Of a stretch of 19,207 bases of DNA, positions 1 to 6,615 are shown piece by piece. The stretch comes from Candidatus Avelusimicrobium faecicola (GTDB lineage: Bacteria; Elusimicrobiota; Elusimicrobia; Elusimicrobiales; Elusimicrobiaceae), in NCBI GenBank assembly GCA_900540405.1, contig UQFW01000028.1, forward strand, positions 1 to 19,207, written 5' to 3'. The first letter of the stretch is position 1. Each line of letters starts with the position of its first letter. The notes below the pieces were generated by a model. That model saw nothing but the letters and a program-made list of their open reading frames with translations, had not been told where the DNA came from and made no database searches. The position numbers and the translations under genes were made by a program.

Positions 1-20
1 GCTTACCAACAGTTGTACAT

Positions 21-1241
21 CTACAAATACAGCTCTACGGTGTCTAACAGTTTATCCCCCTGGTCATACACCTTCACCGTCATCTTCCTATCCACAATCT
101 TCCCCTGTGCATAGTGGTACGCCGCCACATAGCGGGCGGTGGAAGCATCACTGGAGGCCCGCTTCTGCGGTTGCGCACCGCCGCCGCCCAGCGTCATATA
201 CACCACCCCGCGTTGGTTCGGCTCCCCGCGCCACATGGGGAAAGTGCGCTCATAATCGGCCGCGTTGCCTTGCAACACCAAATTTACTTTATAATCTTCA
301 AACAATTTGGAAAGTTTGGCGAACGCCTCGTTATTGGCGGGGGTGGCCCCGGTGGAATAAAGCGGCGCGTTGATTACCACAATCTTCCATTTGCCGTCCA
401 CATTGGTTGTTAAACTGGTTTTAAGCCACTTGATTTGCGCGGAATTTTCTTCCAAGCTGGGGGCCCAAACGGCGCCGTAAGTGGTGTTGGCATCCAAAAA
501 GATAAACCGCGCATTGGCCGTATCAAACGAATAATATTTGGGCGTTCCCGTCCCCCAACTCATATTATGGAATTGGGAATAGTTCGCCCGCAAAAACGGC
601 TTACTGCTTTTTTCCGCCCGGTTGGGGCCGTACTCGTTGGGGCCCAACGCCACCAAAAGCGGGTTGCGGGCCAAAACATCCTTAAACGGGGTGAAAAATT
701 CGCGGTCGGCATCACTATCCAACCCGCTATGGGTCAGGTTGCCGGTATGGATTAAAAAATCCGCCGTGCGCGCTTTCATGCGGGCCGCTAACTGCATACG
801 CGCCTGCTCGGCCGGGTCCGGCACCGGCAAACCGTCCGGCCCGGCGGCGGGTTCAGCGGCGCCCGTGTTGCCAATGGCTAAAAATTGCACCTCTTTGCGC
901 TCCGGGGAGAACAGCGTTTTGAAACTGCCCTCTACCGGGTTTTGCACACCGTCTTGGGCGGAGTTTTCCACATACAGGCGGTAGCAATACTCCTGGTTGG
1001 GCACTAACCCATACAAAACGGCTTTGTGGCGCGTACCGGCCGGAGTAATCGTCATCAGCTGATTACAGCGCGGGGCGGGGCCGTATTCCAACCACGCGGG
1101 GGTGGAGTCGCTAGTCTGCCAATGCAAAATCAACGTGGTTTGGGTGGGGTCTTCCAAATAAGGCCCGCGGATAATTTGCGCCGCACCGCCCGGCAAGGCG
1201 GCCGACACCAATAAAATAAAGGGTAAAAAAAGTTTCTTCAT
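21..1241 (-). CDS. Exported purple-acid-phosphatase-like protein, probable pseudoenzyme
   Basis: 406 aa. Residues 1-21 form a Sec signal peptide (MKKLFLPF then a hydrophobic core, cleavage near GGAAQ). Residues about 22-110 resemble the fibronectin-like N-domain of purple acid phosphatases (IIRGPYLEDPTQTTLILHW), and about 117-355 the metallophosphoesterase fold. The fold landmarks are clear, but the metal-binding motifs are changed: GDxG is GNTG (N125), GDxxY is GNLTH (N168, H171), GNHE is GPNE (P201, N202), the His before AP is Asn (INAPLYS, N291), and GHxH is GNAA (N326, A328) directly before the conserved YERTFP. All seven family metal ligands are therefore lost, so phosphatase activity is unlikely; a binding or structural role outside the cytoplasm is inferred. 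I chose the ATG at 1241 because it begins the signal peptide; an ATG at 1280 in the same frame would add 13 residues. There is no Shine-Dalgarno, but a TAAAAT box lies 7 nt upstream. It is divergent from the barrel gene at 1342. Confidence 0.85.
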   Translation of the reverse strand: MKKLFLPFILLVSAALPGGAAQIIRGPYLEDPTQTTLILHWQTSDSTPAWLEYGPAPRCNQLMTITPAGTRHKAVLYGLVPNQEYCYRLYVENSAQDGVQNPVEGSFKTLFSPERKEVQFLAIGNTGAAEPAAGPDGLPVPDPAEQARMQLAARMKARTADFLIHTGNLTHSGLDSDADREFFTPFKDVLARNPLLVALGPNEYGPNRAEKSSKPFLRANYSQFHNMSWGTGTPKYYSFDTANARFIFLDANTTYGAVWAPSLEENSAQIKWLKTSLTTNVDGKWKIVVINAPLYSTGATPANNEAFAKLSKLFEDYKVNLVLQGNAADYERTFPMWRGEPNQRGVVYMTLGGGGAQPQKRASSDASTARYVAAYHYAQGKIVDRKMTVKVYDQGDKLLDTVELYL

Positions 1242-1248
1242 ACTTTTT

Positions 1249-1260
1249 ATTTTACTAAAA
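1249..1260 (-). promoter_or_regulatory. Putative leaderless promoter of the phosphatase-like gene
   Basis: Read on the minus strand, TTTTAGTAAAAT has its TAAAAT -10-like box ending 7 nt before the ATG at 1241. No purine-rich ribosome site lies between them and no clear -35 was found. The same 12 bases stand before the gene starting at 17592. Initiation 7-8 nt downstream of the box would fall on the ATG itself. Confidence 0.45.
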
Positions 1261-1323
1261 TATGCTCCCCAATACCGCATACCCGCCGAATATCTTAAAT
1301 AATCCGCGCCAGAAGGGCTTAAA

Positions 1324-1335
1324 TTTTGGTAAATT
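1324..1335 (+). promoter_or_regulatory. Putative leaderless promoter of the barrel operon
   Basis: TTTTGGTAAATT has a TAAATT -10-like box ending 6 nt before the ATG at 1342, again with no Shine-Dalgarno. No recognisable -35 hexamer sits 16-18 nt upstream. It is divergent from the promoter at 1249-1260, about 70 bp apart. Confidence 0.4.
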
Positions 1336-1341
1336 AATAGT

Positions 1342-2241
1342 ATGAGAAAATTATTTTTTACTATTTTTGCTTTAGGTTTGCTGGCTCCGGCTTTGCAGGC
1401 CGATACTGTGGATGCAAAAGCGTCCTATTTGTGGTCTAACCGCATTAATCAGGGGATTGCCTCTTTTACCGTTAAGCCGTCTATGCTTACGGAAATAGGT
1501 GTTGCCGGGCGTTATGTAAAAGACCGCAACGACTACGCCTACGGGCGGTTTAAGGACCCGATTTACTCCGTCTACCTGCCCATGCGGCTGGAACTGGAAC
1601 TTTTAGACGTGGAATTAACCCCCTTTTATTATTTTGAAAACGATTCCGCCGAAAACGCCTCCTATCAAAAAGCCTCCGGCTATGGGGCCACTTTCGCCCT
1701 GACGGTGCTGATGGAAGACGACCAAGTAAACGATATTTACACCCACGCCCGCGTAGGGGCGGCCTATGCCAAACAAGACGGAACCTTATTCAAAAATAAT
1801 GCCGCCGGAGAAAACACCTCGTACGCGCAAGCGGCCTACTTTTTGCATTTAAGACAAAGCCTGTTCCAGGCGTACCGCTTTGACGTGATGGGGGCGGCGT
1901 TCCAATACCCGGACGGCATTAAAGATGTAAATGCGTTCCGCGGGGTAATGAACCAGCAGGATTTAGTATCCCTGCAAACGCTGGACGTGACGCGCGATTT
2001 GCGCAAGTATTCCGTGGGCGGGCGTTTTACGCGCACCTGGCAAGACAAACCCTCGGCCCTGTATTTCGGTTATTCTTTTACGGAAAATTACACGGCCGAC
2101 CCGGACCACTCTTTCTTATTGGGCAATTCCTTTTTAATTGTTAAAAATGTATATGTGGATATGGCCTACAACCATTTGGAAACTTCCGGCCATAAAAACA
2201 AACGCGACGTATTTTACGTCAGCGCGAACTTTTCCTTTTAG
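1342..2241 (+). CDS. Exported outer-membrane beta-barrel protein
   Basis: 299 aa with a signal peptide (MRKLFFTIFALGLLAPALQA, cleavage before DT). The mature part alternates short amphipathic strands rich in Tyr, Phe and small residues (IYSVYLPMRLELELLDVELTP, then FYYF and similar stretches) and ends in VSANFSF. A C-terminal Phe on a final beta strand is the usual signal for outer-membrane insertion by BAM. I see no family-specific motif, so substrate or role (porin, adhesin or structural) is unknown. It is the first gene of a plus-strand operon: the histidine kinase starts 11 nt after its stop. The only plausible start is the ATG at 1342; it has no ribosome-binding site, and a -10-like box lies 6 nt upstream. 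Confidence 0.75.
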   Translation: MRKLFFTIFALGLLAPALQADTVDAKASYLWSNRINQGIASFTVKPSMLTEIGVAGRYVKDRNDYAYGRFKDPIYSVYLPMRLELELLDVELTPFYYFENDSAENASYQKASGYGATFALTVLMEDDQVNDIYTHARVGAAYAKQDGTLFKNNAAGENTSYAQAAYFLHLRQSLFQAYRFDVMGAAFQYPDGIKDVNAFRGVMNQQDLVSLQTLDVTRDLRKYSVGGRFTRTWQDKPSALYFGYSFTENYTADPDHSFLLGNSFLIVKNVYVDMAYNHLETSGHKNKRDVFYVSANFSF

Positions 2242-2252
2242 GGCGGCATGTT

Positions 2253-3005
2253 ATGAGTGAACAGGATAAAACTATCAAAGACCCCTCCGGCAAAATTTTG
2301 TCGCTGGTGTCGCACAAATTAAAAACGCCGCTTTCCATTATCAACGGCTACTCGGAAGCTATTTTATCCCAAGCCGGGAAAGAGAAATTTTCCCCCTTTG
2401 CGGCCAAAGCCTTGGAAGAAATCAACAAACAAGGGCTTAAAATGGCCGAACTCGTGGATAAACTGCTAACCTATAACAAAGTATCCCGCATGAGCGTAAA
2501 AGAGCTTAAAAGGGAGGCTGTCCCCTTAAAAGCACTGGCTAAAGAATGTGCCAGCGCGGCGATTGCCAAAGATGACGACTCCGTGGCCGTATCTTCGGCC
2601 GAGCCCACCGCCAAACGCGGCACTTATATAGAAATTGACTGCTCCGAAAGTTTAACCATTCAAGCCGATAGGGAAATTTTGAAAGCCATGTTGGAAGAAA
2701 TGTTGGATAACGCCATTAAATTTAATAATAAAATGGAAAAAATTATTAAGGTACAAGGCGCCAACCACGGCGACAGCATTTCTATTTCCGTGCGGGATTA
2801 CGGCGCCGGCATCCGCCCGCAGGATGTGCCGCATATTTTTGACCCGTTTTATCAGGTGGATGACTACTTTACCGGGCAAATTAACGGGTGGGGCTTGGGC
2901 CTTGCCATGATAAAACGCGGAGCCGAATTGCACGGCGGGACCGTCAATGTAGTGTCGGACCGCGGCCTGGGCTCTATTTTTACCATTACATTACCGATAC
3001 AATGA
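2253..3005 (+). CDS. Soluble sensor histidine kinase without a sensor domain
   Basis: 250 aa. The HisKA dimerisation domain starts almost at the N-terminus, with H-box SHKLKTPLSIINGY (phosphoaccepting His21). The HATPase_c domain follows, with N-box EEMLDNAIKFNN (N153), G1 box DYGAGI (182-187), F-box IFDPFYQ (195-201) and G2 box GWGLGLAM (212-219). All ATP-binding motifs look intact, so it should autophosphorylate. There is no membrane segment and no PAS, HAMP or GAF domain, so the input must come from a partner or from its neighbours. No canonical cytoplasmic response regulator is in the window. Its stop overlaps the next start by four bases (ATGA, 3002-3005), implying translational coupling to the small helical protein. 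It starts 11 nt after the barrel gene, with only a weak GGGCGG upstream. Confidence 0.92.
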   Translation: MSEQDKTIKDPSGKILSLVSHKLKTPLSIINGYSEAILSQAGKEKFSPFAAKALEEINKQGLKMAELVDKLLTYNKVSRMSVKELKREAVPLKALAKECASAAIAKDDDSVAVSSAEPTAKRGTYIEIDCSESLTIQADREILKAMLEEMLDNAIKFNNKMEKIIKVQGANHGDSISISVRDYGAGIRPQDVPHIFDPFYQVDDYFTGQINGWGLGLAMIKRGAELHGGTVNVVSDRGLGSIFTITLPIQ

Positions 3006-3511
3006 ACGCACTGGATTACTTACATTATGCCGCCGGAGCATTAGACACTTTCCGCACCCAACTGGTGGCAGATACGGCAAAAATTGCGGAATTTACCCGC
3101 CGTTTGGAACAAATATGCAGCCAACTGCATAAAAATACGGAAGTGCGGGACACCGCCTTTGCCACGGAATTTAACAGCTTCTGCCTGGATTTACGCACCC
3201 GGACCGACCAACACACCACCGTATGGGCCGCCGTCCGCGCCGAAGTGAGAAAATGGACCCGGGCGGATTACCAAACGGGTTTGGCACTGCCGGCTAAAGG
3301 GTTCAACAATAAGGCCAAAACTTTTTCCCGCGCGTGTGACGAATTTACCACCGCTTATTATTCTTTTTACCGTATTTACAAAGGCTATACCGCCCAAAAA
3401 TTGAATGTTTTTCTGCTGAGCGCCTGCAACACGGATATTAACAACATAACGGATAAAATTTTATTTTTAGCGCGGGAAATAGCCAAAAACGCAGAACGCT
3501 TCCGGGGGTAG
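3002..3511 (+). CDS. Small predicted all-helical protein of unknown function
   Basis: 169 aa, starting MNALDYLHYAAGALDTF. I do not recognise a family. The sequence is rich in Ala, Lys, Arg, Thr and Asn with heptad-like spacing and few Gly or Pro, suggesting a helical bundle; there is no signal peptide or membrane segment. The frame is open upstream to 2888, but that stretch lies inside the kinase gene. The ATG at 3002 overlaps the kinase stop as ATGA and has no Shine-Dalgarno, as expected for a coupled gene. The permease begins 2 nt after its stop. The tight coupling makes a role with the kinase or the permease the best guess, but no Hpt-type His motif or receiver signature is visible. Confidence 0.8.
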   Translation: MNALDYLHYAAGALDTFRTQLVADTAKIAEFTRRLEQICSQLHKNTEVRDTAFATEFNSFCLDLRTRTDQHTTVWAAVRAEVRKWTRADYQTGLALPAKGFNNKAKTFSRACDEFTTAYYSFYRIYKGYTAQKLNVFLLSACNTDINNITDKILFLAREIAKNAERFRG

Positions 3512-3513
3512 CT

Positions 3514-4536
3514 ATGCTGAGTAAAGAAAAACCGTTTTACTACTATCAAAAAATGGGCACCATTTGCCTGACGATTATTGCCGCCGGAGTAGTGACGGCT
3601 ATTTTGGTCTATACCAAAGCGGTGCTGATTCCGCTGGTAATTTCTATTTTTCTTTACACTATTTTAATGCAAATGACCCGCCTGCTGCACAATAAACTTT
3701 CCTTTCCCAAGTGGCTGGCGGTGGCGGTATCCATTATTGTTTTTTTGGCATTTTTTACGGCGATTGTTTTGTTTACCGTCAATTCCGTCGGCGGGTTTTT
3801 GAAAGGGGCGGAACTGTATAAAGAAAACCTGCTGGGCACCGCGGCGGATTTAATTTCCCGCGCACAAGCCCATGGGATAGACATAGACAAAACGTCCATA
3901 CTTTCTTACTTAAAAGAACTGCCCGTATTTAACTGGCTGAAAAACTTCGGCGGTAAATTATTTTCTTTAATTTCAAACAGCACGCTGATTATGCTGTTTA
4001 TCATTTTCTTTCTTTTGGGCGGCAAAAAAACGCCCCCCATTACCAATGAAACCATTAAAGAAATGATGAACAATGTATCTATTTATTTATCCGTAAAAAC
4101 GATTACTTCCCTGGCAACGGGCCTGATTATTGCCATCATTTTACTGGCGTTCAAAGTAAAACTGGCCCTGCTGTTTGCGCTGTTTGCGTTTCTGCTTAAT
4201 TTTATACCGAGTGTAGGCTCTATTATTGCGGTATTGCTCCCGGTGCCGGTGTTATTTTTGCAGTTTGGCCTGGGCGGGCATTTGTGTTTGATTGTAGGCT
4301 TGCTGACCGCTACGGAATTTATTATCGGCAATTTAATTGAGCCCCGCTTTTTGGGCGACGGTATGGACTTGCACCCGGCGGTGGTGATTGCCTCTTTAAT
4401 TTTTTGGGGGCTTGTATGGGGCGTGCCGGGGGCGTTTTTGTCCGTGCCGATTACGGCTTCCGTAAAAATCATTTTAAGCAAAATAAAACACACCCGCCCG
4501 GTGGCAGAATTACTGGCCGGGAGATTACCCCATTAA
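3514..4536 (+). CDS. AI-2E family (PerM/TqsA-type) inner-membrane permease
   Basis: 340 aa with seven to eight hydrophobic segments (about 15-33, 36-54, 67-90, 152-169, 196-213, 216-250, 255-275, 289-312). Family hallmarks are NFIPSVGSII (229-238) and IEPRFLGDGMDLHP (275-288), followed by a WGVPGAFLSVP loop (302-312). A cytoplasmic stretch at 95-150 separates the two membrane halves. The length matches the family. Members export autoinducer-2 or, in some cases, move ions or other small solutes; the substrate cannot be told from sequence. It is the last gene of the barrel-kinase-helical protein-permease operon, 2 nt after its neighbour, and is followed by a strong terminator at 4562. Confidence 0.9.
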   Translation: MLSKEKPFYYYQKMGTICLTIIAAGVVTAILVYTKAVLIPLVISIFLYTILMQMTRLLHNKLSFPKWLAVAVSIIVFLAFFTAIVLFTVNSVGGFLKGAELYKENLLGTAADLISRAQAHGIDIDKTSILSYLKELPVFNWLKNFGGKLFSLISNSTLIMLFIIFFLLGGKKTPPITNETIKEMMNNVSIYLSVKTITSLATGLIIAIILLAFKVKLALLFALFAFLLNFIPSVGSIIAVLLPVPVLFLQFGLGGHLCLIVGLLTATEFIIGNLIEPRFLGDGMDLHPAVVIASLIFWGLVWGVPGAFLSVPITASVKIILSKIKHTRPVAELLAGRLPH

Positions 4537-4561
4537 AATTTTTTCCGCCAGCAAAGAACAC

Positions 4562-4593
4562 AAAAAGCCCCGCCGGTTTGGCGGGGCTTTTTT
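4562..4593 (+). terminator. Rho-independent terminator after the permease
   Basis: An A-run and GCCCCGCC pair with GGCGGGGC across a GGTTT loop, followed by six T. It lies 26 nt after the permease stop. The A-run on the far side could also let it work on the opposite strand. Confidence 0.9.
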
Positions 4594-4684
4594 ATAAGCG
4601 TTTGATACATCTATACGACTCAATGCGTGGTTTGACGGCATACATTGGTGGAGTTTTTATAAGCGTTTAGTGCATCTATACAAC
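4589..4684. repeat. Two imperfect 31-bp direct repeats between convergent genes
   Basis: Copy 1 (4589-4619) and copy 2 (4654-4684) match at 27 of 31 positions. Both contain TTTTTATAAGCGTTT and CATCTATAC. The first ten bases (TTTTTATAAG) recur once more at 4723-4732, right after the next terminator. There is no open reading frame here. Confidence 0.7.
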
Positions 4685-4695
4685 CCGGGTACATC

Positions 4696-4727
4696 AAAAA
4701 ACCCCCGCTTTTTAGCGGGGGGTTTTT
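4696..4727 (-). terminator. Bidirectional terminator between convergent operons
   Basis: CCCCCGC pairs with GCGGGGG across a TTTTTA loop, flanked by six A on the left and five T on the right, so it can act on both strands. On the minus strand it closes the seven-gene envelope operon, 15 nt past the last stop; on the plus strand it backs up the terminator at 4562. Confidence 0.85.
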
Positions 4728-4741
4728 ATAAGTTCAAAGCA

Positions 4742-5287
4742 TTACTGCATTTCTTCGCGCACTTTATTAAACAAATTGCTGGCCGTTGCGCGGGTTAAAA
4801 AACTTTCCCATTCTTGTGGGGACATTTCAAAATCGTCCATCACAATATAAGAAATTTCCCGCGACGCATCTTTCCCCAGCGGTTTGTTTTCTTTCAGGTA
4901 TTCGCGTTCCAGCTCCACATAGCGGCTGGCCACGGCATAATCAATATCATCTTGGGAATAGGCCGTTTGCGGGGTCACTTCCGGCGCGGTTTCTTCCACC
5001 GGGATAGTAAGCGATTGAGGCGGCAAGACGGAGTCCGTCAAGTCCGTTTCCGGGGCGGCCTGCGCGTCCGGCGCGGTTTGGGCGGCCGGGGCGGGTTTAT
5101 CTCCGGCAGGCGGCAAGACTTCCCCGCGGGCGGGCGGCATGGAAGGATGAATCTGGGGTTGTTCACTCCGGGGGGTATTTACCACACGGCCCGCAAGCAG
5201 GTTGGAACAAGCGCTCGGATTCACAATAAAATAAATACTTAAAATAATAAAAACCAATACGGCGGCTTTACCAAATATTTTTAACAC
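4742..5287 (-). CDS. Membrane-anchored Pro/Ala-rich protein, unknown function
   Basis: 181 aa from a GTG start at 5287, chosen because a perfect AGGAGG lies 7 nt upstream; the longer frame to 5416 overlaps the upstream gene and has no site. Residues 5-23 form one hydrophobic segment (AAVLVFIILSIYFIV) that could be an anchor or an uncleaved signal. Residues 38-110 are Pro/Ala/Glu-rich and probably extended, with PAPAAQTAPDAQAAP. Residues 111-181 form an acidic, probably helical domain (DDIDYAVASRYVELEREYL, then FEMSPQEWESFL). I do not recognise the family. It is the last gene of the envelope operon, 58 nt after the similarly built protein at 5346-5915. A spacer domain reaching across the periplasm is inferred from the layout. 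Confidence 0.75.
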   Translation of the reverse strand: MLKIFGKAAVLVFIILSIYFIVNPSACSNLLAGRVVNTPRSEQPQIHPSMPPARGEVLPPAGDKPAPAAQTAPDAQAAPETDLTDSVLPPQSLTIPVEETAPEVTPQTAYSQDDIDYAVASRYVELEREYLKENKPLGKDASREISYIVMDDFEMSPQEWESFLTRATASNLFNKVREEMQ

Positions 5288-5345
5288 GTTAGAGCCTCCT
5301 ATGTAGATAGAATACAATATTTTGGGCACTTGGTTAAAATTTTTA

Positions 5346-5915
5346 TCATGGGGCGGGCTCGGCGGGGGTGGCCGGAACGTGGTTTTCCCCTTGCAAAACG
5401 CGCACGCTCTGCACATATTGGGGATTACTGAAAATCTGTTCCACCGCGGCGGAAAACTCCGGTTTTTTCATATATTTTTGAACCACCTGCGCCACTTGCG
5501 GGTGGCTTTGCATTAACTCCTGCAACCGGGGGCCGCTTAAATCCGCTAGGTCTTTGGCCTGCCCTTGCGTGGCGGAAGAAAGCTCCCGGTTGAATTGTTG
5601 CATAACGGGGTCTTTGGCATAGTCGGCCAAAATGGAACGCACGGTTAAATCCGCCTGTTCGGCCTCTTGTTGGGGCGAGAGCGGGGCATCTTCCAAAAAT
5701 ACATCTTGGCTGTTTTCCGGCGCATAACGGATGGGCGGCGGGGTGAAATCCGCCTGCGGGGCCGCCATAGAAACAGGCACCTCTTGGAAGGTGGGGGCCT
5801 CCAAGGCGGCCTGCCGCTCCCGGTACTGCGTAAAAGCACGGTAGCCGTGCAGTGCCCCCATAAGCACCGTCACGGCTACCATAATTCCAATTAAAAAATA
5901 ACTGGTTTTAGACAT
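5346..5915 (-). CDS. Membrane-anchored protein with Pro-rich linker and helical C-domain
   Basis: 189 aa. One hydrophobic segment at about 6-22 (YFLIGIMVAVTVLMGAL) is followed by the basic stretch YRAFTQYRER, a Pro-rich linker (about 40-80, with FTPPPIRYAP), a helical domain (about 80-172) and a Pro/Ala-rich tail (PATPAEPAP). The helical domain has repeated short helices ending in Pro-containing turns (SHPQVAQVV, KKPEFSAAV, SNPQYVQSV). No family is recognised. It starts 6 nt after the FKBP isomerase stop, so co-expression is very likely. Its plan of anchor, Pro-rich linker and helical domain matches the downstream gene, though the helical domains show no convincing sequence similarity by eye. 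Confidence 0.78.
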   Translation of the reverse strand: MSKTSYFLIGIMVAVTVLMGALHGYRAFTQYRERQAALEAPTFQEVPVSMAAPQADFTPPPIRYAPENSQDVFLEDAPLSPQQEAEQADLTVRSILADYAKDPVMQQFNRELSSATQGQAKDLADLSGPRLQELMQSHPQVAQVVQKYMKKPEFSAAVEQIFSNPQYVQSVRVLQGENHVPATPAEPAP

Positions 5916-5921
5916 TCTTTT

Positions 5922-6605
5922 TTATAAGACTTCCAACAATTCCACCGTAAAAACCAACGTGGAGTTAGGCGGAATAGGCCCCAACGGGCGGTTGCCGTAA
6001 GCGGTATCCGCCGGGCATACAATTTTGGCTTTGGCGCCGGGCTTCATGGCTTGAATGGCCTTCGTCCAGCAAGGCACCACGTCCGTCAAAGCAAAGCTGG
6101 CCGCTTCGCCGCGGTCATAAGAGCTGTCAAACTTAGTTCCGTCAATCAGGGTGCCTTCGTAATTTACTTTTACGGTAGCATCCGCCTTGGGGGCTTTGCC
6201 TTTGCCCGCGCGGGAAAGTTTAATCATGGCGCCGTTATCCAATTTTTTAACGCCTTTTTCTTTGGCGAAGTTATCCATATATTCCTGTTGCAGGGCTTGG
6301 CGTTTTTGGTCAATCAGTTCGGCATCCTGGCGGTATTTTTCAATAATTTGGGGTTTGTAATGTTCCAAATCCGTCTGCGGTTTTTTATTGAGCAAGCTGT
6401 CACGCATTCCCTGGGATAAGGCTTTATAGTCGTCTTCATTATCCAAAATTAATTGTTTTTTCAGGTTATCCCCCAACAAAAACCCCAACGAATACAACAT
6501 TTTGTTGCGTTCGGCCGGGTCTGCCTGGGTGGCGGCGGTATCCGCCGTTTGCGCGCCCAACAGGCACGGCACTAACAATAAGGCTAATATCCAATATTTT
6601 TTCAT
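5922..6605 (-). CDS. Periplasmic FKBP-type peptidyl-prolyl isomerase
   Basis: 227 aa. A signal peptide (MKKYWILALLLVPCLLGAQ) is followed by an FkpA/Mip-like helical dimerisation region (about 33-125, YSLGFLLGDNLKKQL and a long charged helix at 80-118), then the FKBP domain (about 138-227). Active-site positions visible are Y149 (VNYEGTLIDG), F159-D160, W180 (VVPCWTKAIQAM) and the loop YGNRPLGPIPPNSTLVF. The domain order and length are those of FkpA/FklB proteins, which catalyse prolyl isomerisation and act as chaperones in the periplasm. The cysteine in LVPC does not fit a good lipobox, so it is probably soluble. AGGAG lies before the start and overlaps the stop of the upstream lipoprotein gene. 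Its place in a lipoprotein operon suggests it helps fold envelope proteins. Confidence 0.93.
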   Translation of the reverse strand: MKKYWILALLLVPCLLGAQTADTAATQADPAERNKMLYSLGFLLGDNLKKQLILDNEDDYKALSQGMRDSLLNKKPQTDLEHYKPQIIEKYRQDAELIDQKRQALQQEYMDNFAKEKGVKKLDNGAMIKLSRAGKGKAPKADATVKVNYEGTLIDGTKFDSSYDRGEAASFALTDVVPCWTKAIQAMKPGAKAKIVCPADTAYGNRPLGPIPPNSTLVFTVELLEVL

Positions 6606-6615
6606 TTGTGTTCTC

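Noticed and set aside
2888..3001. An upstream extension of the helical protein frame to 2888
   Set aside because: It lies inside the kinase gene and encodes an unlikely Arg-rich stretch; the ATG at 3002 overlaps the kinase stop in the common ATGA arrangement.
4589..4684. A CRISPR array
   Set aside because: Only two imperfect copies with one spacer-length gap, no palindromic repeat and no cas gene nearby.
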